NCBI GenBank assembly: GCA_964541255.1
Contig: CAZIPL010000004.1
Location: forward strand, 1-64,000
Direction: 5' to 3'
From: CAYOSU01 sp964541255
GTDB lineage: Bacteria > Bacillota > Clostridia > Christensenellales > CAMQZB01
Length of the DNA stretch: 64,000 bases
Shown: positions 25,898 through 34,543 of the stretch, in pieces
Position numbering within the stretch: position 1 is the stretch's first letter
Layout of the letters: every line of letters begins with the position of its first letter
Position numbers and translations under genes: made by a program
The notes under the pieces: model-generated
What the model was told of the DNA's origin: nothing
The model's database searches: none
The model's input: the letters and a program-made list of their open reading frames with translations, nothing else

Positions 25898-25913
25898 GGG
25901 TTAAATTTCACCC
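25898..25913. promoter_or_regulatory. Operator-like palindrome 1 of the SipW promoter
   Basis: GGGTTAAATTTCACCC reads GGGTnAAATTTnACCC, a 16-bp palindrome with one mismatch pair. It lies 6 bp upstream of the -35 and matches site 2 at 13 of 16 positions. Confidence 0.55.
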
Positions 25914-25919
25914 AAATGC

Positions 25920-25949
25920 TTGACAATAGGCGTTTGCAAGATATACAAT
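25920..25949 (+). promoter_or_regulatory. Sigma-A promoter of the SipW operon
   Basis: A perfect TTGACA (25920-25925) and TACAAT (25944-25949) are separated by 18 bp. The leader to the first gene is about 210 nt and has no convincing gene. Confidence 0.65.
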
Positions 25950-25965
25950 GAGTTAAAAATAACCC
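25950..25965. promoter_or_regulatory. Operator-like palindrome 2 of the SipW promoter
   Basis: GAGTTAAAAATAACCC covers the expected transcription start just after the -10. It is spaced 52 bp from site 1 (start to start), close to five helical turns. Confidence 0.55.
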
Positions 25966-26167
25966 ATAATTCGATATTATGTTACAAAGCGAAACAACTC
26001 GACTTGTGTGCATATATAAAACGCTTTTATTTTGAATGTGTCGATGTTTCGCCTTTCGATAGGCTTTTGTTGAAGATTTTATTTAGATGGGCATATAAGT
26101 TTCAGATTTATTTAGACCTTTTGGCAAGTGAAGCTTGCTTGAAATAAAAAGGAAAGGAGAAAAGAAT

Positions 26168-26728
26168 ATGAAAAAACTAAGCGTTATTATCGCATTATGC
26201 CTCGTTCTCACGATCGGCGGCGTCTATGCAACATTTAGCTATGCGACGGAAAATGTTGACTCTAAATCTGGAGATGTCGGAATAACACTGGCGCAAGCTG
26301 TAACTGATACTCCTAAAGGAACAATAAATATGTTGTTAACTGATAATCCGGGAATTACTATTGACGATGCGGGTTATCTTGAAAAAGGCGATGGGTATCA
26401 GACTTATGTAGTTGGCGGACATGTAAATGGAACGTTAAAGTTGAGCTTTACGCCTAACTCTGGTTCTGGCACAACTCATATTAAAGTAAAAGTGACTGTA
26501 ACCACATCGTTTGAAAATAGTTATAATGATGACGGAACTAATAAACGAATACTTAATTTAAGCGAATACACTAATGATGCTCTATTGTCAGAAATTACTA
26601 TCCCCCTATCCGATTTAATTCAAATAAATGGTGACATTACACTTTCAACATATAACAAATATCAAAACTATAGTGACGCATTAGGAAATAATCCGACAAT
26701 CACCATTACGGTTGAAGAGGTTGAATAA
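26168..26728 (+). CDS. SipW-type secreted protein (TasA/camelysin-like)
   Basis: This 186-residue exported protein has the distinctive SipW-dependent signal: two Lys, a hydrophobic stretch and then GGVYATFSYATENV, the TasA/camelysin-like cleavage region. The mature part is rich in Thr, Ser, Asn and beta-prone segments with no Cys, fitting a fibre or surface protein. The start at 26168 is chosen because AAAGGAG lies 8 nt upstream. The base composition is visibly more AT-rich than neighbouring genes, suggesting fast evolution or transfer. It is followed by a SipW-like peptidase, which should process it. I do not claim orthology to TasA, only the signal class. Confidence 0.75.
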   Translation: MKKLSVIIALCLVLTIGGVYATFSYATENVDSKSGDVGITLAQAVTDTPKGTINMLLTDNPGITIDDAGYLEKGDGYQTYVVGGHVNGTLKLSFTPNSGSGTTHIKVKVTVTTSFENSYNDDGTNKRILNLSEYTNDALLSEITIPLSDLIQINGDITLSTYNKYQNYSDALGNNPTITITVEEVE

Positions 26729-26775
26729 TCAGAATAGCTTGTTTTTTTAAGGTCAATACAAATAAAATCTAAACT

Positions 26776-27837
26776 ATGACCGATTTTGAAATATACGTAT
26801 TAATACTCTGCGGAATTGTGTTGGCGTTGTTGACGGCAACCTTTTCGTGGTTAATCTCGTATATTTACAGACTTCAAATCAAAGGCATTCGAGGCGGTTT
26901 GTTCGACGTCGAGATTGCGGAGGAGTTCGAGCGTATCGAAAGGCAAAAGACTCGTTCCAAGGCGGCTCACGTTATTGTCGATATAATCGTCCCGAGTATC
27001 ATTTGCATTGCATTGGTCATAGTTTTTGCTTTTTCGTTGAGCGTTGACATAAACAAAAACAAAAAGGTCGGCGTAGTGCCGCATTTGAAAGTCGTTCAAA
27101 GCGGTTCTATGGCGATAAAACACCAATCGAACGAATACCTTGTCGAGAATAATCTCGACGATCAGCTGCAAATATTCGACGTTATCGTCATCGATTCGCT
27201 CCCGAAAGAAGAGGACTTGAAAATATACGACATCGTCGTATATAAAGATTTCACCGACGGAGCGCTCGTCGTTCACAGAATTATCGAAATAAACATCGCC
27301 GAAGACGACAGCGGCGAAACGTGGTATTTGTTCAAAGGGGACGCCAACCAATATGCCGACAGATACCCCGTCAGATATTCCGATATGATAGGAATATATA
27401 GCGGAACGCGTATTCCGTACGTCGGCTCGTTCGTTACCTTTATGAATTCGCCCGCGGGGTATTTGTGCGTACTTCTCGTTATAGGCGTTCTTGCCGTTAT
27501 GCCGATTATAGATAAAAAGCTCGACAAGGCGAAAGCCGAAAGGTTCGGAACTTTTGAATTGAACGGAAACTTTACCGACGACGCTCAAGCTTTTGAAGAT
27601 AACGAAGCAAGCGTTGAAGACGATATGGATAATATTCAGACGACAAAGCAAACTCAAAGCGATTTTGTCGAACAAATTATTATCACTTCGGGTATGACGA
27701 GGTTAGATAATATCAATGATGTAAACATAGAAGCTGACGAAACGCGTGAAGAGTATGTGGGCGACTCTATCGTTGAGACTGACGAAATAAGCGTAAGTAA
27801 CTTAAGTGAAGTTGACGACGACGATTTTGTCGATTAG
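26776..27837 (+). CDS. SipW-like (ER-type) signal peptidase I with extra N-terminal helix and acidic tail
   Basis: This 353-residue peptidase would process SipW-type precursors. The catalytic residues are Ser111 (VQSGSM), His167 (VVHRI, replacing the Lys of bacterial SipS-type enzymes) and Asp189 (FKGDAN). Membrane segments lie at about 5-30, 66-90 and 227-245. The usual SipW has two helices and ~190 residues. Here a first helix plus a ~35-residue basic cytoplasmic linker is added in front, and a ~100-residue very acidic tail (250-353, many Asp/Glu) follows the last helix. No ribosome site is visible at the start, so it may be translationally coupled to the gene before. Confidence 0.85.
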   Translation: MTDFEIYVLILCGIVLALLTATFSWLISYIYRLQIKGIRGGLFDVEIAEEFERIERQKTRSKAAHVIVDIIVPSIICIALVIVFAFSLSVDINKNKKVGVVPHLKVVQSGSMAIKHQSNEYLVENNLDDQLQIFDVIVIDSLPKEEDLKIYDIVVYKDFTDGALVVHRIIEINIAEDDSGETWYLFKGDANQYADRYPVRYSDMIGIYSGTRIPYVGSFVTFMNSPAGYLCVLLVIGVLAVMPIIDKKLDKAKAERFGTFELNGNFTDDAQAFEDNEASVEDDMDNIQTTKQTQSDFVEQIIITSGMTRLDNINDVNIEADETREEYVGDSIVETDEISVSNLSEVDDDDFVD

Positions 27838-27945
27838 GGCAACGAATAAAGCAACATATGATTTGCTGAAGAATCCAAGTTCTTGGCGCTCAAACTTGAC
27901 GTAAAACAAATACTTCGAAAGTTGTTGCAATAAAAAAGTATCGAT

Positions 27946-28644
27946 ATGATAAAAAGAAACGTAAAAATCTATATATTTTTATTTATCTTATTGATAGTTT
28001 CCGTCTATTCCGTCGGAAGCGTTTTCGCCGTGTTCGCATATCCCGAGGGGCGCGCGGAATCCGCTACGGACAGTTTGACGGCTGTTCTTGGCAACTTTGG
28101 CTTCAAGACCGACGAAGATATCGCACATATGATAGCGGATAACGTTATTGAAAGCCTTAATAACAAAGACTCAAAGCTAAATGCCGCAATAGAAAGCAGA
28201 AAGAATTTTGCTAATACGATCGGTAATAAGGACGCTTGGCATACTGGCGGAGGTTTGGGATCTTGGGTCGGTTTTGCAAATATTAACACAGAGGTTTTAG
28301 GAACTGGCGCTGATACCGACGGTTGGTCGTATATCATTTATTATCGCGATGGGGCTGACGGAAACACTTATATTCTTTATACGACAAATTGTGAGATTAC
28401 TAATGAAAATGTAGAGAATAAGGATTATGTATATCCGATATATAAAACGATTATGACAAGAACAAGTACAACGCTTGCGGACGAAACGATTGTTTATTCC
28501 GATTTTGTCGCAGGAGAAACGAAAGTCGGATATTCGATGAGTGCATATTATTCACATTCGCTCACGGGAAGTTCATTTATTCAATCTCCTTCTTGGGATC
28601 CGACATATTGGTATCCCGGCGAACCGCCGACTATGACAAATTGA
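27946..28644 (+). CDS. Second secreted protein of the SipW cassette
   Basis: This 232-residue protein has an N-terminal signal with Lys/Arg, a long hydrophobic stretch and SVFAVFAYPEG, again resembling the SipW-type cleavage region. The mature part begins with a predicted helix (SLTAVLGNFG...) and continues Tyr/Thr/Gly-rich, with an aromatic C-terminus (SWDPTYWYPGEPP). I recognise no domain. It is probably processed by the upstream peptidase and may be an anchor or minor subunit, as TapA is for TasA. No clear ribosome site precedes the ATG. A terminator lies 160 nt downstream. Confidence 0.65.
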   Translation: MIKRNVKIYIFLFILLIVSVYSVGSVFAVFAYPEGRAESATDSLTAVLGNFGFKTDEDIAHMIADNVIESLNNKDSKLNAAIESRKNFANTIGNKDAWHTGGGLGSWVGFANINTEVLGTGADTDGWSYIIYYRDGADGNTYILYTTNCEITNENVENKDYVYPIYKTIMTRTSTTLADETIVYSDFVAGETKVGYSMSAYYSHSLTGSSFIQSPSWDPTYWYPGEPPTMTN

Positions 28645-28807
28645 GTAAAATCGCAATCATACTATCTTATTCATTGATAGTCTCACAATTAAGTTTTAAG
28701 ACAATCAATTTGCAACTAAAGTTAAACTCGCTCATAATGCACGAAGTCTAAAACTTGCTTGCAATGGCTTATGACTTCGCAGCATTTCAACTTTTACAAA
28801 GAAATCT

Positions 28808-28848
28808 ATCGTGCCTTAAAGGTTAGTGCTTTTAAGGCGCGATTTTTT
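28808..28848 (+). terminator. Terminator of the SipW operon
   Basis: A stem of ATCG plus GCCTTAAA against TTTAAGGC plus CGAT, followed by TTTTTT. The 632-nt gap 28645-29276 contains this hairpin and an AT-rich stretch with a TATAAT at 29077-29082 (no clear -35) that may start the GH3 transcript; I see no gene in it. Confidence 0.7.
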
Positions 28849-29276
28849 ATATAGTTTTTTATTGTTTTGAACCGAAAGCGTCTTTACTTAACATATTGGT
28901 TTTTTGAATTATAGCTTATATCGCGTGGCGGAAAGCGTGTTTATATTGCGTAAAATCGTCGCAAAAAATCGCGATATAATAATTCTATACGAAAAAAACC
29001 TTAAATTTTGTCCTAAAATAGGCATAGGTTGATAAGTTCTGTCTTGTAATCGCGTTTTTTCTGTATTATAATATATATAAGAGAGTTAATTTAAGCAAAT
29101 CGTTCTTTTGCGCTTGCGATACGTTTTTTATTTGGGAGAAAAACATTGTCGTAAGATAGTCGTAACTATTTTATGTCAGTGTTAATCTTTCAAGATTAAG
29201 ACAAAAAGCGTGACTTTTTTGAATTTTTTGCAAAGGCTTTTATTGCTTTTGGCGATATAGAAAATGGAGGAAAAAG

Positions 29277-31364
29277 ATGAGAGAAGTAAAGAACTTTGCT
29301 GAAGCACTCGACGCATTGGAAGCATTGGGCGTCGAGGCTATCGAAAACCAACAATCCAACCACGTCGAAGAATCGAGAGAGCTTGCGAGATGTCTTATCA
29401 AGCAAATGAAGCTCAAAGAAAAGGTTTATATGGTCGGCGGACATTGGGTTCCGTTCCGCGAGCTTATGCACGGAAGAATTTATAACGTATTCCCGATCCC
29501 CGGCGGCGGTTGCAAGAGGCTCGGAATTCCGCCCGCGCTTTTCTCGGACGGCCCGAGAGGAGTCGTTATGCAAAACTCCACCGCGTTCCCGACTTCCAAC
29601 GTTCGTGCGGCGGCATTTGACGACGGGTTAGAAGAGCAAGTCGGCGACGCTATCGCAAAAGAGTGCATAGCGCACGGAGCGAACTATTTCGCCGGCGTTT
29701 GCATAAATCTTCTTCGTCATCCCGCTTGGGGAAGAGCGCAAGAGGCTTACGGCGAGGATCAATATTTGACGGGACGTTACGGCGTAGCATTGACGCACGC
29801 TCTTCAAAGAAGAGGCGTAATTTCTTGCCCGAAGCATTATGCTTTGAACTCTATCGAAAATTTGCGTTTCGAAGTTGACGCTAAGTGCGACAAAGAAACG
29901 CTCAACGACGTATATTTATATCACTTCAAAAAGTGTATCGATGCGGGCGCCGGCTCTATCATGGGCGCGTATAACAAGGTTAACGGCACCTATTCGTGCG
30001 AGAGTAAGGAGCTTTTCACCGACATTTTGAGAAACGAGTGGGGCTTCGAGGGCTTCTCGATTTCCGACTTTGTTTGGGGCGTTCATGAGGGCGTAGAGTC
30101 ACTTGAGGCAGGTCTTGACATCGAAATGCCTATCACGATGAAGCGCGGCGGAAAACTCAAAAAAGCGGTCAAGAGCGGGAAACTTGACGAAGCCGTTCTC
30201 GATAAGGCGTGCGAGAATATCATTTCGACGCTCATTCGTTTCGGCGTAATATTAAGAAAGGAATCTTTCGGCAAAGAAGTTGTCGTATGCAAAGAGCATC
30301 AGGATCTGGCAAGAACGGTTCTTGAAAAGGGTACTGTTTTGTTGAAAAACAACGGCGTTCTTCCTATTACGAACACAAACGAAAAGATCGCGATAGTCGG
30401 ACGTTTTGCAAACGATAAGGTTATCGGCGATCACGGCTCGAGCTGCGTTTTCCCGCCGTATATCGTAACTCCTTACGAGGGACTTAAAAAGGTATATAAC
30501 AACGTCGTCGTCGAATCGTCGAGCGATATAGAAAAATGCAAAGCCGCTTCGAAAGACGCCGAGAAGATTATCGTCGTTGTCGGAAATAACTTTGAGGACG
30601 AGGGTGAATTCGTCGCGAAAGGCGGCGAAAAGGTCGTTAAGGGCGGCGACAGAACGACGCTTCGTATGCATAAAGAGGACGTTGACCTTATCACTTCGCT
30701 TTCTTCGCTCGGGAAGCCCGTTGTAGTTGTTTTCTACGCAGGTTCTGCCGTTATTATCGAAGAGTGGAAGAACTGCGCCGATGCGATTTTATATGCAGGC
30801 TACCCGGGACTTGAGGGCGGCAACGCACTTGCGAATATCATTTCGGGCAAGGTCAATCCGTCGGGCAAGCTTCCGTTCACGGTTGCTAAACGCGAAGAGG
30901 ACTATCCCAAGTTCTTGTATTCGGGCGAGGGTAAAGAAATCGTTTATGAATACTATCACGGCTATGCGAAGTTCGAAAAGGAAAATATCGCTCCCGCATA
31001 TCCGTTCGGATACGGACTTTCCTATACGTCGTATGAATACGGCGATATGACCGCAAGCGTTGAAGGCGATAACATCGTTGCCAAAGTATCGGTCAAGAAC
31101 GTCGGCTCAGTTGACGGCGAGGAAGCCGTACTTGCGTTTGTCGGCTCAAATATCGACGGTAAGCCGCATAAGCTTTTGAAAGGCTTTAAGAGAATTGCAT
31201 TGAAAGCCGGCGAAGAGGGCGAGTGCGAAATCGATATCAAAAAAGCCGATCTCGAGCTTTATAGCAATGATTTAGGTGCGTGCGTAGTTCCGAAGAACGT
31301 AACGGTATACTTAGGCGCAAACGTTGAAGAAGCGGAAAAGAGAAGCGTTGCGATCGAGCTTTGA
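29277..31364 (+). CDS. Glycoside hydrolase family 3 (beta-glucosidase-like), canonical domain order
   Basis: This 695-residue GH3 enzyme removes non-reducing beta-linked sugars from oligosaccharides. The TIM barrel comes first (DGPRG 91-95, KHY 186-188, nucleophile Asp264 in SISDFVWG). Then follow the alpha/beta sandwich (EKGTVLLKNNGVLP onwards) and a fibronectin-III-like C-terminal domain (YPFGYGLSYTSYEY). There is no signal peptide, so it is cytoplasmic. It differs from the three other GH3 genes here, which have permuted order. ATGGAGGAAAAAG gives a strong ribosome site. A GH43 gene follows on the same strand. Confidence 0.9.
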   Translation: MREVKNFAEALDALEALGVEAIENQQSNHVEESRELARCLIKQMKLKEKVYMVGGHWVPFRELMHGRIYNVFPIPGGGCKRLGIPPALFSDGPRGVVMQNSTAFPTSNVRAAAFDDGLEEQVGDAIAKECIAHGANYFAGVCINLLRHPAWGRAQEAYGEDQYLTGRYGVALTHALQRRGVISCPKHYALNSIENLRFEVDAKCDKETLNDVYLYHFKKCIDAGAGSIMGAYNKVNGTYSCESKELFTDILRNEWGFEGFSISDFVWGVHEGVESLEAGLDIEMPITMKRGGKLKKAVKSGKLDEAVLDKACENIISTLIRFGVILRKESFGKEVVVCKEHQDLARTVLEKGTVLLKNNGVLPITNTNEKIAIVGRFANDKVIGDHGSSCVFPPYIVTPYEGLKKVYNNVVVESSSDIEKCKAASKDAEKIIVVVGNNFEDEGEFVAKGGEKVVKGGDRTTLRMHKEDVDLITSLSSLGKPVVVVFYAGSAVIIEEWKNCADAILYAGYPGLEGGNALANIISGKVNPSGKLPFTVAKREEDYPKFLYSGEGKEIVYEYYHGYAKFEKENIAPAYPFGYGLSYTSYEYGDMTASVEGDNIVAKVSVKNVGSVDGEEAVLAFVGSNIDGKPHKLLKGFKRIALKAGEEGECEIDIKKADLELYSNDLGACVVPKNVTVYLGANVEEAEKRSVAIEL

Positions 31365-31494
31365 TGGCTTAACGGCATTTAGCAAATAGTTGCTTTTGCC
31401 GATGTAATCGTAGTAATATTATTATATAAGCAATTCGCGCCTCGACAAATAAGTCAAGGCGCATAAAATAATTTTGACACAATAGGAGAAAGAA

Positions 31495-32922
31495 ATGAAA
31501 AAACAGGCGTTTAACCCATATTTGCCGTCGTATGAATATATCCCCGACGGCGAGCCGCACGTTTTCGGCGACAGAGTTTATGTGTACGGTTCTCACGACG
31601 AATTCAACGGCAAAATGTATTGCAAGAACAACTACGTTTGCTATTCCGCTCCCGTAGACGATCTTTCCGATTGGAGATTCGAGGGTGTAATTTATGACAA
31701 AAAGCAAGACCCGTTCGCAAAAACGAGACTTATTCCCGAACCGTGCTTATACGCGCCCGACGTTACGAAAGGCGTTGACGGCAGATATTATCTATATTAC
31801 GCGTTCGATTTCAGAGGCGTTATTTCTGTTGCCGTTTGCGACACGCCTTGCGGAAAATTTGAATACTACGGCGACGTACATCACAAAAGCGGCGAGCTTT
31901 ACGGCAAAAAGAAAGGCGATAAATTCGCGTTCGATCCCGGCGTTCTGACTGACGACGACGGAAGAGTTTGGCTATATAGCGGATTTGCTCCGCAGTTTGA
32001 CAATCCTATGGCGGCAAAATTCTTTAATAAGGTCGGCAATGATGTCATCGAGCTTGAACAGGATATGCTTACGATAAAGTCCGTCAAAGACTTGATTGTA
32101 GATGCAAGAAACGGCAAGGGTACGGAGTTTGAGGGACATGAGTTTTACGAAGCAAGCTCGATAAGAAAGTTTGACGGAAAATATTATTTCATCTATTCGT
32201 CTACTTTGTCTCACGAGCTTGCGTACGCCGTTTCCGATTATCCCGACAAGGGTTATTCTTACGGCGGAACATTGCATTCGAACTGCGATCTCGGAATTTC
32301 AAACGAGCCTCAGACTTTCTGGGGAAACAACCACGGCTCGATTGAAAGAATCAACGGAAAGTTCTATGTTTTCGGACATCGCCAGACCAACTGGCACGAG
32401 TTCTCCCGTCAGGGAATTGCGGAAGAAATCGAGTTTAAGGACGGCAAATTCTTGCAAGCCGAGCTTACTTCCTGCGGCTTGAACGGAGGGCCGCTTGCAG
32501 GAAGAGGTGAATACGAAGCAAGAATCGCTTGCACGCTTTCCGCTAAAGACGGCGTTTGTAAGTCCGACATGAGTTTTTCTAAGAAAAAGAAAAACTATCC
32601 CGCCTTTACTCAGACGGGAAAGGACAGAGAGAACAATCCCGATCAATACATCGCAAATATGCTCGATGGCTCGACTGCTGGATTTAAGTACTTTGCGTTC
32701 GATAATCTCTCGACAATAACCGTTTTTGTTAAAGGAAAGGCTGAGGGCGAAATGTATGTTTCCGACGAAAACGGCAATGAAGTTGCAAGAATTCCCGTTA
32801 CGGCAGAGAAAGAGTATAAGCCGTTCAAGGCTCAGGCAAAAATCGACGACGGTAAGCATGCGCTATACTTCACGTACGTAGGAAAAGGCGCGGTAGATTT
32901 CAAATCTTTCATTCTCGAATAA
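31495..32922 (+). CDS. Glycoside hydrolase family 43 with C-terminal CBM6-like domain
   Basis: This 475-residue GH43 enzyme is of the arabinofuranosidase/beta-xylosidase type. The five-bladed propeller begins at PDGEPHVFGDRVYVYGSHDE. The motif order continues with APDVTKGVDGRYYLYY, an acid in YEASSIRKFDGKYY and an NNHGS late blade. Residues ~380-475 form a beta-rich domain (FKYFAFDNLSTITVFVKG... ADGKHALYF-like) resembling CBM6, without a signal peptide. AGGAG precedes the ATG. It probably acts on imported arabinoxylan- or xylan-derived oligosaccharides together with the GH3 upstream. Confidence 0.87.
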   Translation: MKKQAFNPYLPSYEYIPDGEPHVFGDRVYVYGSHDEFNGKMYCKNNYVCYSAPVDDLSDWRFEGVIYDKKQDPFAKTRLIPEPCLYAPDVTKGVDGRYYLYYAFDFRGVISVAVCDTPCGKFEYYGDVHHKSGELYGKKKGDKFAFDPGVLTDDDGRVWLYSGFAPQFDNPMAAKFFNKVGNDVIELEQDMLTIKSVKDLIVDARNGKGTEFEGHEFYEASSIRKFDGKYYFIYSSTLSHELAYAVSDYPDKGYSYGGTLHSNCDLGISNEPQTFWGNNHGSIERINGKFYVFGHRQTNWHEFSRQGIAEEIEFKDGKFLQAELTSCGLNGGPLAGRGEYEARIACTLSAKDGVCKSDMSFSKKKKNYPAFTQTGKDRENNPDQYIANMLDGSTAGFKYFAFDNLSTITVFVKGKAEGEMYVSDENGNEVARIPVTAEKEYKPFKAQAKIDDGKHALYFTYVGKGAVDFKSFILE

Positions 32923-32936
32923 GAATGAAATAGTAT

Positions 32937-32967
32937 AAAAGGTTCGATGAAAAGTCGAACCTTTTTT
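32937..32967 (+). terminator. Rho-independent terminator after GH43
   Basis: AAAAGGTTCGA (32937-32947) pairs perfectly with TCGAACCTTTT (32955-32965), followed by TT. Confidence 0.85.
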
Positions 32968-33181
32968 GATAGTATGTCAATTGTGTTTCAAACTTAGAAG
33001 CGCAAAACGATAGTTTTAAGGCAAAGTATCTTTGCTTTTAATTGGTTATATTTAGATAATATAATCAAATTGCAAATCCTTTGATAAAATCATTTTATAG
33101 TATTAATTGATTTGTTGCTTTTCTTGTCTTTTATCTCGGGAGAAAGTGCAATAGAATTCCAATGAAAGTGGATATACAAAG

Positions 33182-33212
33182 CAAAAGAGCGAGCCGTTTG
33201 CTCGCTCTTTTG
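33182..33212 (-). terminator. Terminator of the phosphofructokinase gene
   Basis: CAAAAGAGCGAGC (33182-33194) and GCTCGCTCTTTTG (33200-33212) form a 13-bp perfect stem with a 5-nt loop, 18 nt after the stop of the minus-strand gene. Confidence 0.8.
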
Positions 33213-33229
33213 TGCCCTTGTGAGCCGTT

Positions 33230-34384
33230 TTATATAAGGAAGGAAAGAAATTGCGGTAAATCTCCGACAAGAGGCTTTACCCAATCGATGAACTCGTCTG
33301 TAACAAATGTCTTGTCGGGTGTCATGAAGTGCTCGGGGAAAACCTTTTCCGTCAACATGACTTTTTCGATGGGAATGAGCTTGGTTTGCATGACATATGG
33401 TTTTGTCGAAATACGTTCAAAGCCGACCATAACTTTCGATATTCCCGAAAGCGCCGCTTTGACTGCTTCGCTTCCCGCAATGAAAGCCTCTTCGATATCG
33501 ACTTTCGACGCGTATGTATAAGAACATCTTTGAAGAAGTCCCGGTTTTTCGCTTCTTGCTTTGATTCCGAGGTTTTTCAAAATCAAATTCTGAAGATGAG
33601 CCGAAACGTCTCCGAAATATGTCGCTCTTCCGACTGTCAAAATCGGTTCGACGACGGGCTTTCCGTCAAGTCCTTTCAAACCCTCCGACGCGACAATGCA
33701 AACGCCGCCCTTTTTGCGGAATAGTCTTTCCGCATCGATAAGGAATTTTTCTTCATCAAAGGGATTTTCGGGAAGATAAAGAAGATCGGGCGCGCCGAAG
33801 CCGTCTTCTCTTGCCAAAGCTGCCGCTGCCGTAATCCAACCGACGTTTCTTCCCATGCTTTCGATTACCGAAACGTGAATGGGAAGTCCCGAGATGTCGC
33901 AAGCCGCTTCTTTGACGGAAGCTGCGATATATCTTGCCGCCGAAGCATATCCCGGGGCGTGATCGGTTTCCATAATGTCGTTGTCAATGGTTTTAGGAAT
34001 TCCGACGACGACTATATCCTTGCCCGCGGTGTGTTTTGCGATGTTTCCGCAAGTATCCATAGAGCCGTTGCCGCCGTTTACCAAAACATATTTGATGTCG
34101 TGTTTAACCAATATTTCGGCGATTTTCTCGTAATCCTCGCTTTCGAGAGGGAATCTGCTCGTGCCGATTGCGCTTCCGGGGGTTATTTTGAGCTTTTCGA
34201 TGTTGCTGTCCGAAACGTTCGTAAGATCCAAAAAGTCCTCGTTTATAAGTCCTTTCGAGCCGTAACGCGCGGCAAGAATCTTGCCTTGGAAACGCTCTTT
34301 TTTAAGCTCTGACAAAACGCCTGCCAAAGAGCTGTTTATTACGCTTGTCGGCGCACCGCCGTGCATGATTAAAATATTAGACAT
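33230..34384 (-). CDS. 6-phosphofructokinase, PPi-type-like
   Basis: This 384-residue enzyme phosphorylates fructose-6-phosphate to fructose-1,6-bisphosphate. The N-terminal MHGGAPTSVIN, PKTIDND (130-136) and MGRNVGW motifs are those of the PFK family. The Lys in PKTIDND is typical of pyrophosphate-dependent enzymes, whereas GGNGS (104-108) carries Gly where those usually have Asp, so the phosphoryl donor is unclear. I chose the ATG at 34384 because GAGGAT lies upstream; a GTG at 34408 has no such site. It is divergent from lacI, and their shared promoter carries operator site B. Confidence 0.88.
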   Translation of the reverse strand: MSNILIMHGGAPTSVINSSLAGVLSELKKERFQGKILAARYGSKGLINEDFLDLTNVSDSNIEKLKITPGSAIGTSRFPLESEDYEKIAEILVKHDIKYVLVNGGNGSMDTCGNIAKHTAGKDIVVVGIPKTIDNDIMETDHAPGYASAARYIAASVKEAACDISGLPIHVSVIESMGRNVGWITAAAALAREDGFGAPDLLYLPENPFDEEKFLIDAERLFRKKGGVCIVASEGLKGLDGKPVVEPILTVGRATYFGDVSAHLQNLILKNLGIKARSEKPGLLQRCSYTYASKVDIEEAFIAGSEAVKAALSGISKVMVGFERISTKPYVMQTKLIPIEKVMLTEKVFPEHFMTPDKTFVTDEFIDWVKPLVGDLPQFLSFLI

Positions 34385-34451
34385 AAAAATATCCTCGCTT
34401 TTATTCACTTAAATTTTATCATATTTTGCTTTTACTTCAATTTATTCGTAC

Positions 34452-34463
34452 GCAATCGTTTGC
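34452..34463. promoter_or_regulatory. LacI-type operator, site B (pfk/lacI divergent promoter)
   Basis: GCAATCGTTTGC overlaps the -35 of lacI (34460-34465) and lies 68 nt upstream of the pfk start, so one bound regulator could block both genes. Confidence 0.7.
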
Positions 34464-34488
34464 TTTATTGAAAAGGTTGTGCTAATAT
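34460..34488 (+). promoter_or_regulatory. Sigma-A promoter of lacI
   Basis: TTGCTT (34460-34465) and TAATAT (34483-34488) are spaced 17 bp; the -35 is inside the operator palindrome, which points to autoregulation. Confidence 0.6.
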
Positions 34489-34543
34489 GTAATTGAAAAA
34501 GGTTTGATTGAAAATGCTTAAAAAACGGATTTCGGAGGGGATT

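Noticed and set aside
25920..26147. 75-residue open frame in front of the SipW operon
   Set aside because: It starts at the -35 of the promoter, has no ribosome site, no recognisable domain and lies in the AT-rich leader.
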